NCBI GenBank assembly: GCA_902528215.1
Contig: CABZRR010000001.1
Location: 1-64,000 of the forward strand
Length of the DNA: 64,000 nt
Reading direction: 5' to 3'
From: an uncultured SAR86 cluster bacterium
GTDB taxonomy: Bacteria; Pseudomonadota; Gammaproteobacteria; Magnimaribacterales; D2472
A program made the position numbers and the translations under genes. Shown here one piece after another: positions 52,459-60,474 of the stretch. The notes below the pieces were generated by a model, which was given only the letters and a program-made list of their open reading frames with translations, did not search any database and had not been told where the DNA came from. How positions within the stretch are numbered: position 1 is the stretch's first letter; each line of letters begins with the position of its first letter.

Positions 52459-52467
52459 TATTATTCA
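52451..52467 (+). promoter_or_regulatory. Candidate distal NtrC site (imperfect)
   Basis: TGCACTAATATTATTCA versus NtrC consensus TGCACYAWWWTRGTGCA (14/17). Confidence 0.45.
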
Positions 52468-52502
52468 TATTTTATCGTCATGCTCTATAATTAATCTAAT
52501 CT

Positions 52503-52519
52503 TGCACAAATAGTGTGCA
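52503..52519 (+). promoter_or_regulatory. NtrC-type binding palindrome
   Basis: TGCAC-AAATAGT-GTGCA: perfect half-sites with 7-bp spacer, upstream of a glutamine synthetase-ntrBC cluster. Confidence 0.8.
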
Positions 52520-52525
52520 ACAATA

Positions 52526-52543
52526 TTGGCATAAATGTTGCAT
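52526..52543 (+). promoter_or_regulatory. Sigma54 -24/-12 promoter
   Basis: TTGGCAT-AAATG-TTGCAT matches TTGGCAC-N5-TTGCW with correct GG/GC spacing. Confidence 0.85.
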
Positions 52544-52589
52544 CTAGAATAAGGCACGTAAGAATTTTAAATATTTAAGGAGAAAAAGA

Positions 52590-53570
52590 ATGTCAAAATA
52601 CAAAACATATGAATACATCTGGCTTGATGGTTATCAACCAGAGCCGTTCATGAGAAGCAAAGTTAAAGCAACAGATTCGGATACTCCTCCTGATTGGTCT
52701 TTTGACGGCTCATCAACACAACAAGCTGAAGGTGGAAGCTCAGATTGCCTTCTTCTTCCAGTTCAAACTTATGAAAATCCAAATGGCCATGATTTAGTTA
52801 TGACCCAAGTTCAAGCAGCTGATCATACTGCTCACCCCTCCAATTTTAGGGCAGCAGCTGCCGAGGTTGTAACAGATGACTGGTGGTTTGGATTTGAACA
52901 GGAATTTTTCTTTACTGACCCTGAAACAGGCGAACCTCTTGGATGGGAAAATGGAGAGCCTAGAGCACAAGGAGAATTTTATTGTGGTGTAGGAGCCGGA
53001 AATGTTGTTGGCAGAGAAATTTCTGATCATCATCTTCAGGCTTGTCTTGATTTAGGAATCACACTTACAGGAACAAATGCAGAAGTTGCTCTCGGTCAAT
53101 GGGAATATCAATGTTTTGGTACTGGAATTAAAGCAGCGGATGACCTATGGATTAGTAGATATCTTCTTTACAAAGTTGCAGAAGAGTATGGCGTTGGTGT
53201 AAACATTCATCCAAAACCAAAAACTGGTGATTGGAATGGTTCCGGAATGCACACCAATTTTTCTAACGAAGAAATGAGATCAAAAGGCTCGGAAGAATTG
53301 TTTTCGTCATTGTGCGACAAACTTGGTGAAGTTCATGAAGAAGGAATTGCTGCCTATGGCTCTGACAATGATATGAGATTGACAGGTCTTCATGAAACTC
53401 AAAGCATTGATCAATTCTCATATGGAGTAAGCGATAGAGGAGCTAGTATAAGAATCCCAGTATATACAGTAGAGCATAACTGGAATGGTTATTTAGAGGA
53501 TAGAAGGCCTGCTTCAAATGCAGATCCATATAAAATTTTAGCCCACATTGTTGGAACTCTTACTAAATAG
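52590..53570 (+). CDS. glnII: Glutamine synthetase, type II (GSII, eukaryote/rhizobial GlnII-like)
   Basis: YEYIWLDGYQP; WSFDGSSTQQAEGGSSDCLL; WFGFEQEFFF; NAEVALGQWEYQ; WNGSGMHTNFS; LTGLHET; GVSDRGASIRIP; YLEDRRPASNADPY; 326 aa. Confidence 0.95.
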   Translation: MSKYKTYEYIWLDGYQPEPFMRSKVKATDSDTPPDWSFDGSSTQQAEGGSSDCLLLPVQTYENPNGHDLVMTQVQAADHTAHPSNFRAAAAEVVTDDWWFGFEQEFFFTDPETGEPLGWENGEPRAQGEFYCGVGAGNVVGREISDHHLQACLDLGITLTGTNAEVALGQWEYQCFGTGIKAADDLWISRYLLYKVAEEYGVGVNIHPKPKTGDWNGSGMHTNFSNEEMRSKGSEELFSSLCDKLGEVHEEGIAAYGSDNDMRLTGLHETQSIDQFSYGVSDRGASIRIPVYTVEHNWNGYLEDRRPASNADPYKILAHIVGTLTK

Positions 53571-53609
53571 ATCATAGTTTGATCGGGTCTTATACGGAGA
53601 GTAAACAAA

Positions 53610-53630
53610 AGCCCTCTATTCAAGAGGGCT
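53610..53630 (+). terminator. Hairpin between glutamine synthetase and ntrB; attenuator/terminator candidate with weak U-tract
   Basis: AGCCCTCT-ATTCA-AGAGGGCT, 8-bp stem, followed by CAATTTCTC. Confidence 0.55.
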
Positions 53631-53648
53631 CAATTTCTCTGGAAAAGT

Positions 53649-54737
53649 ATGAATTTTTCTAATTTTGAAGCATTTGATAATTTAAATACTGAAATTATTA
53701 TCTTAGATGGAAATAATTTTGACTTATTGTGGATGAATGAAGCTGCAAAAGCCGCACATTGGATTGATGATTCATCCAAACTTAGTGGTAAAAAAATTTC
53801 ATCATTACTGGATAATCAAACAAAGCATCAAATTGATCAAATTCTTCAAAAAACAAAAAAGAAATCTGGATCGGTTACAAGAAGAGATTTTGAGGTTCTT
53901 TATCAGTCTGGCAACTCAAGAACAGTTGATCTCACAATATCCTTCTCAGACAAAAAAAATCTTGTATTTATTGAAGCAGTTAATATTGATAACCTAAATA
54001 AAATTATTGATTCTACAAGAAATTTTTCAACTCAAAAAATCGCTGCAGGTTTAGCTAGAACTCTGGCACATGAGGTAAAAAATCCTTTATCGGGTATTAA
54101 AGGAAGCGCTCAAATTCTAAAATCTAAATACGAAGATGATTTTTCAAAAAAGTTTTTAAAAATCATTGAAGAGGAGACTGATAGGCTTAACGAGATTGTT
54201 ACCAAAATATTAACTCCTGCAAAAAAACCAACTTTTGAATATTTTAATCTCCATGAATCTTTGCAGCGAGTATTAGCATTAAGCACTGCTGAATCTCAAG
54301 AAAATTTAATAATTGAAAGAGACTATGATCCAAGCATCCCCGAAATTTATGGAGATAAAAATTTATTTATTCAAGCCCTTATTAATATAACCCAAAATGC
54401 TATTCATGCCTGTTCAAACTTTGCAGAGGAACCTTGTCTTCAAATTCAAACAAAAGTTGCATACCGACAACCAATCAATGGAACTGTTCACAAAACACTA
54501 GCTGAAATTATTGTAAGAGATAATGGGCCTGGAGTAAGCTCAGAAATTAAAGATCAAATCTTCTTTCCAATGATATCAGGTAAAGAAAATGGATCAGGAA
54601 TTGGCCTTTCAATCTCTCAAGACATTGTAAGGATTCACGGAGGTGCAATATCTTTTGATCGTAAGGATAATCAAACAATATTTTCGATTTTAATACCTAT
54701 TTCTAGCAACAACATTAATGGAGCTAAAAGTGCCTAA
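53649..54737 (+). CDS. ntrB: Nitrogen regulation sensor histidine kinase NtrB
   Basis: PAS-like N-terminus; H-box LARTLAHEVKNPLSGIKGSAQIL; G-boxes RDNGPGV, GSGIGLSI; adjacent to ntrC. Confidence 0.93.
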   Translation: MNFSNFEAFDNLNTEIIILDGNNFDLLWMNEAAKAAHWIDDSSKLSGKKISSLLDNQTKHQIDQILQKTKKKSGSVTRRDFEVLYQSGNSRTVDLTISFSDKKNLVFIEAVNIDNLNKIIDSTRNFSTQKIAAGLARTLAHEVKNPLSGIKGSAQILKSKYEDDFSKKFLKIIEEETDRLNEIVTKILTPAKKPTFEYFNLHESLQRVLALSTAESQENLIIERDYDPSIPEIYGDKNLFIQALINITQNAIHACSNFAEEPCLQIQTKVAYRQPINGTVHKTLAEIIVRDNGPGVSSEIKDQIFFPMISGKENGSGIGLSISQDIVRIHGGAISFDRKDNQTIFSILIPISSNNINGAKSA

Positions 54738-56106
54738 AATTTGGATAGCCGATGATGATGAAGCTATTCGTATAGTGCTCGAAGAAGGTCTGAAAAGTGA
54801 TGGTCTTGAAATAAAGACATTTTCTGACGGCCAATCATTAATAGATAACTTAAATATAGATAAACCAGATCTTATTATTTCAGATATAAAAATGCCTGGA
54901 ATGCACGGCTATGATCTTTTAAAGCACATAAAAAATAATTATGAAAAACTACCAGTGATAATTATGACTGCTTTTACAGATATGCAAGCCGCAATTGATT
55001 CCTACGGAGGTGGTGCTTTCGAATATATTCCTAAACCTTTTGATTTGGAGGAAGCTATTGTTACTGTGCAAAAAGCTCTCGAAGAACATAAAGAACCGAA
55101 AACAAAAAAAGTTTCTAAATCAGAAATCATTGGTTCGGCACCTTCCATGCAAATTGTTTTTAGATCCATAGGTAAACTTGCAAACACCAACGCTACTGTT
55201 TTAATACAAGGTGAGTCTGGAACAGGGAAAGAATTAGTTTCTAAATCATTACACAAAAATAGCCCAAGGCATGATATGCCATTCATAGCATTAAACATGG
55301 CAGATATTCCGAAGGAGCTGATTGAATCAGAATTATTTGGTCATGAAAAAGGAGCTTTTACTGGTGCAGTAGAACAAAGAATAGGTAGGTTTGAGCAAGC
55401 AAATGGTGGGACTCTTTTCCTTGACGAAATTGGAGACATGCCCCTTGAAACTCAAACACGTTTATTAAGAGTCTTATCTAACAAGGAATTTTTTAGAGTT
55501 GGTGGTGACAAGCCCATTAAGGTAGATGTTCGAATCTTAGCGGCAACACATCAAAGTCTAGAATCATTAGTTGCCTCTGGCACATTTAGAGAAGATCTCT
55601 ATTACAGATTAAATGTTATTAGAATTGATGTGCCGCCATTAAGACAAAGAAAAGAAGATATTGGCGACCTATCCTCTGCTTTCTTAAAAAGACATGCAGA
55701 TTCATTAATGGATGATCAAAAAGTACTTTCGAAAGAAGCCCTTCTTGCTTTCAAGCAATATAATTGGCCAGGAAACGTTAGACAATTGGAAAATACATGT
55801 TATTGGATTGCCCTCATGGCGCCTACTCAAAACGTAAATTTAGAGGATCTACCTGCTGAAATTAAAAATAATGATCTGCCTGCTGAAATTGAAAATGGAA
55901 ATTGGCAATCAGGACTGTCTAATTGGCTTGGTGAGATTTATCAAAGCAACTCAGAGAATATGCTTCAAATTATTGAACCGGAATTGGATAAAGTAATCAT
56001 TGATTTTGCCTTAAAAAAAACAGGTGGAAAAAAACAAGATGCTGCTAAAGTCTTAGGCATTGGTAGAAATACTCTCTCAAAAAAAATAAAGGCTCAAAAA
56101 GCTTAA
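54718..56106 (+). CDS. ntrC: Nitrogen regulation response regulator NtrC (sigma54 activator; GTG at 54730 is an alternative start)
   Basis: Receiver DLIISDIKMPG; GESGTGKE; ELFGHEKGAFTGA; C-terminal Fis-type HTH. Confidence 0.95.
   Translation: MELKVPKIWIADDDEAIRIVLEEGLKSDGLEIKTFSDGQSLIDNLNIDKPDLIISDIKMPGMHGYDLLKHIKNNYEKLPVIIMTAFTDMQAAIDSYGGGAFEYIPKPFDLEEAIVTVQKALEEHKEPKTKKVSKSEIIGSAPSMQIVFRSIGKLANTNATVLIQGESGTGKELVSKSLHKNSPRHDMPFIALNMADIPKELIESELFGHEKGAFTGAVEQRIGRFEQANGGTLFLDEIGDMPLETQTRLLRVLSNKEFFRVGGDKPIKVDVRILAATHQSLESLVASGTFREDLYYRLNVIRIDVPPLRQRKEDIGDLSSAFLKRHADSLMDDQKVLSKEALLAFKQYNWPGNVRQLENTCYWIALMAPTQNVNLEDLPAEIKNNDLPAEIENGNWQSGLSNWLGEIYQSNSENMLQIIEPELDKVIIDFALKKTGGKKQDAAKVLGIGRNTLSKKIKAQKA
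55846..55899 (+). repeat. 27-bp in-frame tandem duplication in ntrC linker (DLPAEIKNN-DLPAEIENG)
   Basis: gatctacctgctgaaattaaaaataat / gatctgcctgctgaaattgaaaatgga. Confidence 0.85.
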
Positions 56107-56354
56107 CGCAAAGCCTTTAATAAATTTTTAGCTTCATGAAGATCATGCAAATCGTCACAGCCTCCAATATGATTATCACCAAACCAAATTTGAGGCACAG
56201 ATGTTTTTCCAGCTTTTGCAGCCATTTCCGCTCTTAGCTTAGGATTAAAATCAACAGAAATTTCTTTATAAACAATATTTAATTTTTTTAATAATCTCTT
56301 AGCTTTATAGCAGTATGGGCAAGTTTTTGTTGTGAAGATAGTTACTTCTTTCAT
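56103..56354 (-). CDS. grxC: Glutaredoxin 3
   Basis: VTIFTTKTCPYCYKAKRLL; TSVPQIWFGDNHIGGCDDL. Confidence 0.95.
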   Translation of the reverse strand: MKEVTIFTTKTCPYCYKAKRLLKKLNIVYKEISVDFNPKLRAEMAAKAGKTSVPQIWFGDNHIGGCDDLHDLHEAKNLLKALR

Positions 56355-56364
56355 TAGTATGAGA

Positions 56365-56802
56365 TTATTTTAATTTTATATTTTGTATAGAATTTCCTTT
56401 GACCTGAAACTTTGCTTGTTCAAAAGAGGGGCCAGATAGATTTCCCATTGCGTTGTTAGAAAAGCCATATTGTTCTTTTGGAATGCCAAGAAAATTTTTA
56501 TCAATTTTCATATTTTTATTTGAATCAATGAAAAGCGCAATAGCATAAATCCCCTCGGGAACATTAATAATAAACTTGTGACTTTCTTTGAGCTCAATAA
56601 AAGAATCTATGCCTGAAAAGAAACCGCCCTCTGATCTCCCCTCTCCTTTTACAGAACGGTTATAAGCTTCTTCATTATTATAAATTGCTAAATTTAATAT
56701 GCCTTCTTTATTTTGTCCGGTTATATTTATAGTTAGTTCATCTGCAGAAATATTAAAAGCAATCAAAAAATAGAAGAATAAAAATTTATTATAAAAATTC
56801 AT
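56365..56802 (-). CDS. DUF2141 family exported protein
   Basis: Signal peptide; YAIALFIDSNKNMKIDKNFLGIPKEQYGFSNN. Confidence 0.85.
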   Translation of the reverse strand: MNFYNKFLFFYFLIAFNISADELTINITGQNKEGILNLAIYNNEEAYNRSVKGEGRSEGGFFSGIDSFIELKESHKFIINVPEGIYAIALFIDSNKNMKIDKNFLGIPKEQYGFSNNAMGNLSGPSFEQAKFQVKGNSIQNIKLK

Positions 56803-56805
56803 ATG

Positions 56806-57282
56806 CTATTTTACTTTCACCAATGGAAGTCCTTCTTGTTGCCAGGTTGAAATCCCGCCCTTTAATATATGAGTTTCTTCATAGCCAAATTTCTGCATTT
56901 TTTCTCCAGCTAAAGCGGCATTTCTTCCCATTTTGCAAATAAGTACTATCGGTTTATCCTGAGCTTTCAATAATTCTTCATTTCTATTTTCTAATTCATT
57001 GAAAGGAATATTGACAGATCCTGCAATTGCTCCAGTTTCAAATTCATTCTTAGGTCTGACATCTAATAAAAGGGCAGATTTTTTGTTAACCAAGTTAGTA
57101 AGTTGATCGCAATCCACTCTATTCCCGCCCCTTCTTGTTTCAGAGCGAAACCAAAGAATAATTGATAGAAACAATGGTACTGAAAAATACCAATACTCCA
57201 TTAAAAATAAATTGAATTCCAGCATTAGTCTATTATCGCTTAAAATATATTCATTGGTGAAATTTATATTATGAAAGGTCAA
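56806..57282 (-). CDS. Membrane-anchored rhodanese-like domain protein
   Basis: LLDVRPKNEFETGAIAGSVNIPF; VLICKMGRNA. Confidence 0.9.
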   Translation of the reverse strand: MTFHNINFTNEYILSDNRLMLEFNLFLMEYWYFSVPLFLSIILWFRSETRRGGNRVDCDQLTNLVNKKSALLLDVRPKNEFETGAIAGSVNIPFNELENRNEELLKAQDKPIVLICKMGRNAALAGEKMQKFGYEETHILKGGISTWQQEGLPLVKVK

Positions 57283-57897
57283 AATTTTTTAGTGCTGGTT
57301 CGTCATGGGCAAAGTGAATGGAATGCCAAAAACCTTTTCACTGGATGGAAAGATCCTGGTTTGACATCTGATGGTAAGAAAGAAGCAATTAAAGCGGGCT
57401 CGTTAATTAAGCAAAGAAATATTCAATTCTCAATGATGTTCACTTCAGCTCTTAAGAGAGCACAAATTACAGGTCAAATAATTTTAGATGGCATAGAGCA
57501 AACTGATATTGAAGTTGTAAAAGATAAAGCTCTGAATGAAAGAGATTACGGAGATCTTTCTGGCCTTAATAAAGATGATGCAAGAAAAGAATGGGGAGAA
57601 GATCAGGTTCATATTTGGAGGAGATCTTTTGATGTATCGCCACCAGGTGGGGAGAGTTTGAAAGACACAGCAGAAAGAGTATTACCATTTTTTAATATCT
57701 CAATCCTGCCGAAAATCGTAGAGGGTAAAAATATTTTAGTTACTGCTCATGGAAATTCACTCAGATCTTTAGTTATGAAGCTTGATAACTTATCAAAGGA
57801 AGAAGTAATAGCTTTAGAAATTCCAACAGGCGCACCAATAATCTACTCCTTTGAAGCTAATGAAAAACCAACTTTCAAAGAGAATCTTTTTGAATAA
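57271..57897 (+). CDS. gpmA: 2,3-bisphosphoglycerate-dependent phosphoglycerate mutase
   Basis: VLVRHGQSEWNAKNLFTGWKDPGLT; ALNERDYGDLSGLNKD; VTAHGNSLRSLV. Confidence 0.96.
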   Translation: MKGQNFLVLVRHGQSEWNAKNLFTGWKDPGLTSDGKKEAIKAGSLIKQRNIQFSMMFTSALKRAQITGQIILDGIEQTDIEVVKDKALNERDYGDLSGLNKDDARKEWGEDQVHIWRRSFDVSPPGGESLKDTAERVLPFFNISILPKIVEGKNILVTAHGNSLRSLVMKLDNLSKEEVIALEIPTGAPIIYSFEANEKPTFKENLFE

Positions 57898-58891
57898 TCA
57901 AACACAACTAATCTCGCAAAAAATCGTTCAGTGGTACTCAGTTAATGGAAGACATGATTTACCATGGAGACATAAGATCACGCCATATAAAATTTGGATT
58001 TCTGAGATAATGCTCCAACAGACTCAGGTAAAAACAGCAACGCCATATTTTAAAAGTTTCATTAAAAAATATCCTACTCAAAAAAAATTATCTGAGGCAA
58101 GTGAAGATCAAATCTTAGCCTTGTGGTCTGGACTTGGCTTTTACAAAAGAGCTAGAAATATATTCAAGACTAAAGAAATCATAAAAGAAAAATATAACAA
58201 TAGATTCCCAAAAGAATTTCATCAATTACTAGAACTTCCAGGAATTGGTAAATCAACTGCTGGAGCAATTATGTCTTTAGGTTACCAAAATCCACATCCA
58301 ATACTAGATGGAAATGTTAAAAGAGTAATAACAAGATTAATCAATCAGAACCTTGATTTAATTAAGGAAAGTGAATTATGGAAACTGTCTAGCCAATTTC
58401 TTAATAAGGATAATTGCTTCGCTTATACTCAAGGCATCATGGACTTAGGAGCAACAATCTGCACCCCAACCAACCCATCATGTAAAGATTGCCCTTTACA
58501 AAATCAATGTAAGTCTGCTTTTAATGTAACTATCAATAAAAATAAGAAAGTTGCCAAGCTAAAAAAAATTATTCCAATGAATTTATCTTTAATTCAAACC
58601 AAAAATTCGTTATTACTTGTAAAAAATGAAGATAGCTCGATCTGGAAAAATCTATGGATCCCTTTTGAGTCAAGATCGTTAAAGAACTATGCCGAACTTT
58701 TTAAACTAACATCGAGTCAAGAAATTCAGCATGAACTTACACACAGAGTTCTAAATATCAACTTAAATACATATCTTTCTAAAAGTGAACCTAAAATTAA
58801 CACAAATAAAAAATACAAATGGATAAAAAAGGATAGAATAGATCAGTATGGTCTTCCTAAGCCTATTAGCAAAGTAATAAATGAACTATGA
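57890..58891 (+). CDS. mutY: A/G-specific adenine glycosylase (start revised to TTG at 57890)
   Basis: LPWRHKITPYKIWISEIMLQQTQVKTATPYF; LPGIGKSTAGAIMSL; Fe-S cysteines CTPTNPSCKDCPLQNQC. Confidence 0.96.
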   Translation: MNNQTQLISQKIVQWYSVNGRHDLPWRHKITPYKIWISEIMLQQTQVKTATPYFKSFIKKYPTQKKLSEASEDQILALWSGLGFYKRARNIFKTKEIIKEKYNNRFPKEFHQLLELPGIGKSTAGAIMSLGYQNPHPILDGNVKRVITRLINQNLDLIKESELWKLSSQFLNKDNCFAYTQGIMDLGATICTPTNPSCKDCPLQNQCKSAFNVTINKNKKVAKLKKIIPMNLSLIQTKNSLLLVKNEDSSIWKNLWIPFESRSLKNYAELFKLTSSQEIQHELTHRVLNINLNTYLSKSEPKINTNKKYKWIKKDRIDQYGLPKPISKVINEL

Positions 58892-59157
58892 ATAAAACAG
58901 TTTTTTGTAAGAAACTTCAAAAAGAATTACCCGCAATGACAATACCTCCAATGCCAGGTAGGAAAGGAATAGAGTTAATGGAAACTGTATCATCAGAAGC
59001 ATGGGAATCTTGGAAATCTCATCAGACAACTCTTATTAATGAAAAACATTTAGATCTTTCAAAGGATGAAGACCGTCAATGGCTACTAGAGCAAATGGAA
59101 AAATACTTTAATAATGAAGAAGTAGAACAAGCATCTGGATTTAAAGCATTGGATTAA
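58888..59157 (+). CDS. yggX: Fe(2+)-trafficking protein YggX
   Basis: VFCKKLQKELPAMTIPPMPGRKG; next to mutY. Confidence 0.94.
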   Translation: MNKTVFCKKLQKELPAMTIPPMPGRKGIELMETVSSEAWESWKSHQTTLINEKHLDLSKDEDRQWLLEQMEKYFNNEEVEQASGFKALD

Positions 59158-59224
59158 ACCTTAAATGATAATTAAATATCATCGAAAGATTTCTAATTGA
59201 TTGGATTGAATATAAAAAACTAAA

Positions 59225-59989
59225 CTAACTATTCCACCAAGCTACATCTGAGAAGGCCCTTACATCAATTTCATGTGTCCAAGCAGAACGATGTTGTTGA
59301 GATAAATAGTAGTAGGTATCTGCAACGCTTGAAGGCAGAATCAAGCCGTCATGTTCCATTCCCTTTGTTTCACGCAGTTGTTGAAATAATTCTTCACCAA
59401 GCATTTTTCCCAATGTATCAGGAGCATCCACCATGCCATCAACGACAATATGTACTATGTGAATTCCCTTTGGTGCAAATTCTGCATTTAAAGTTTGACA
59501 TAACAACCTTCTTCCACCCATGGCCGCAGCATGAGAGTGCTGATTTTTATTGCCTCTCATTGCTGCTGTTGCTGAAGTTACAAGAAATGTTCCCGCATTC
59601 CTATCTTCCATGATTGGCATTAAAACTTTTGCTACCCTAAATAGCCCAAGATCTGCCATTCTCCAACCCCATTCGAACTCTTTTAAAGACGTTTCGTTTA
59701 GTAACTTCATTCCTGTTTGAGCACCAAGATTGTAGACAAGGACATCAATAGGACCAATGTCTTGTTCAATCTTTAAAATTAATTCTTCTAAGACATTATC
59801 TTCAATTGCATTAATTAAATAGCCTGTTGCTGATCCACCTTCCTGTTTTATGTCAGAAACAAGTTGATCTAATCCTTTTTGATCAGATCTTCTGCACAAA
59901 CATGAATGGTAGCCTTCTTTGGCAAATTTCTTTGCAACGGTCCCACCAATGCCTGCGCCTGCTCCTAAAACTAAACATACTGGTTTCAT
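59225..59989 (-). CDS. Short-chain dehydrogenase
   Basis: VCLVLGAGAGIGGTVAKKFAKEGY; VYNLGAQTG. Confidence 0.85.
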   Translation of the reverse strand: MKPVCLVLGAGAGIGGTVAKKFAKEGYHSCLCRRSDQKGLDQLVSDIKQEGGSATGYLINAIEDNVLEELILKIEQDIGPIDVLVYNLGAQTGMKLLNETSLKEFEWGWRMADLGLFRVAKVLMPIMEDRNAGTFLVTSATAAMRGNKNQHSHAAAMGGRRLLCQTLNAEFAPKGIHIVHIVVDGMVDAPDTLGKMLGEELFQQLRETKGMEHDGLILPSSVADTYYYLSQQHRSAWTHEIDVRAFSDVAWWNS

Positions 59990-60087
59990 GATTCCTAATT
60001 TAACTTTTTATTTTTAATATTCAAAGCAGAGATTAAATATTTGCGTTTTTCTGATTATTTAAAAAAAATGAAAATTTATTCATTAAA

Positions 60088-60119
60088 TAAAAAAGGAAGG
60101 TAATAACCTTCCTTTTTTT
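60088..60119. terminator. Strong (bidirectional-type) intrinsic terminator downstream of the DUF4278 gene
   Basis: AAAAAAGGAAGGT-AATA-ACCTTCCTTTTTTT. Confidence 0.85.
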
Positions 60120-60133
60120 AACTTAAATATAAG

Positions 60134-60304
60134 TTATGCTGACCAGCTTACACCGCGATAAATACCGCTTGATGGTTTAGCTGACTTGCTTAGTTTTAAA
60201 GCATTATATTTAGCACCTCTATAATTCAATACTTTATCAACAGCTGAGCTGTGATTAGTATTGTTTTGGCGAGTTACTTTAATGCCTCTGTAGTACGAAG
60301 TCAT
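60134..60304 (-). CDS. 56-aa DUF4278-like YRG-repeat protein (start revised to MTSYYRG at 60304)
   Basis: MTSYYRGIKVTRQNNTNHSSAVDKVLNYRGAKYNALKLSKSAKPSSGIYRGVSWSA*: three YRG motifs; strong SD GGAGG 5 nt before ATG. Confidence 0.85.
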   Translation of the reverse strand: MTSYYRGIKVTRQNNTNHSSAVDKVLNYRGAKYNALKLSKSAKPSSGIYRGVSWSA

Positions 60305-60366
60305 ATTAGCCTCCAGTTTTCGTCGATTAAAATAATATATCTTTCGATATACACCAATTAACAACG

Positions 60367-60413
60367 CGTTCCTTCAGTATCATTACCTACTTCCGTCTCT
60401 TTCGAGATGAACG
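60367..60413 (-). promoter_or_regulatory. Glutamine riboswitch aptamer 2 (proximal to the gene)
   Basis: RNA CGUUCAUCUCGAAAGAGACGGAAGUAGGUAAUGAUACUGAAGGAACG; P1 CGUUC/GAACG, P2 UCUC-GAAA-GAGA, P3 GGUA-AUGA-UACU, conserved GACGGAAGUAG and GAAGGAACG. Confidence 0.88.
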
Positions 60414-60419
60414 ATAATG

Positions 60420-60474
60420 CGTTCCTTCGTCTTGCGACTACTTCCGTCCTAATTTGAACAAACTAGGATGAACG
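60420..60474 (-). promoter_or_regulatory. Glutamine riboswitch aptamer 1 (promoter-proximal)
   Basis: RNA CGUUCAUCCUAGUUUGUUCAAAUUAGGACGGAAGUAGUCGCAAGACGAAGGAACG; same P1 and core, different but base-paired P2 (UCCUAGUUU/AAAUUAGGA) and P3 (GUC-GCAA-GAC). Confidence 0.88.
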
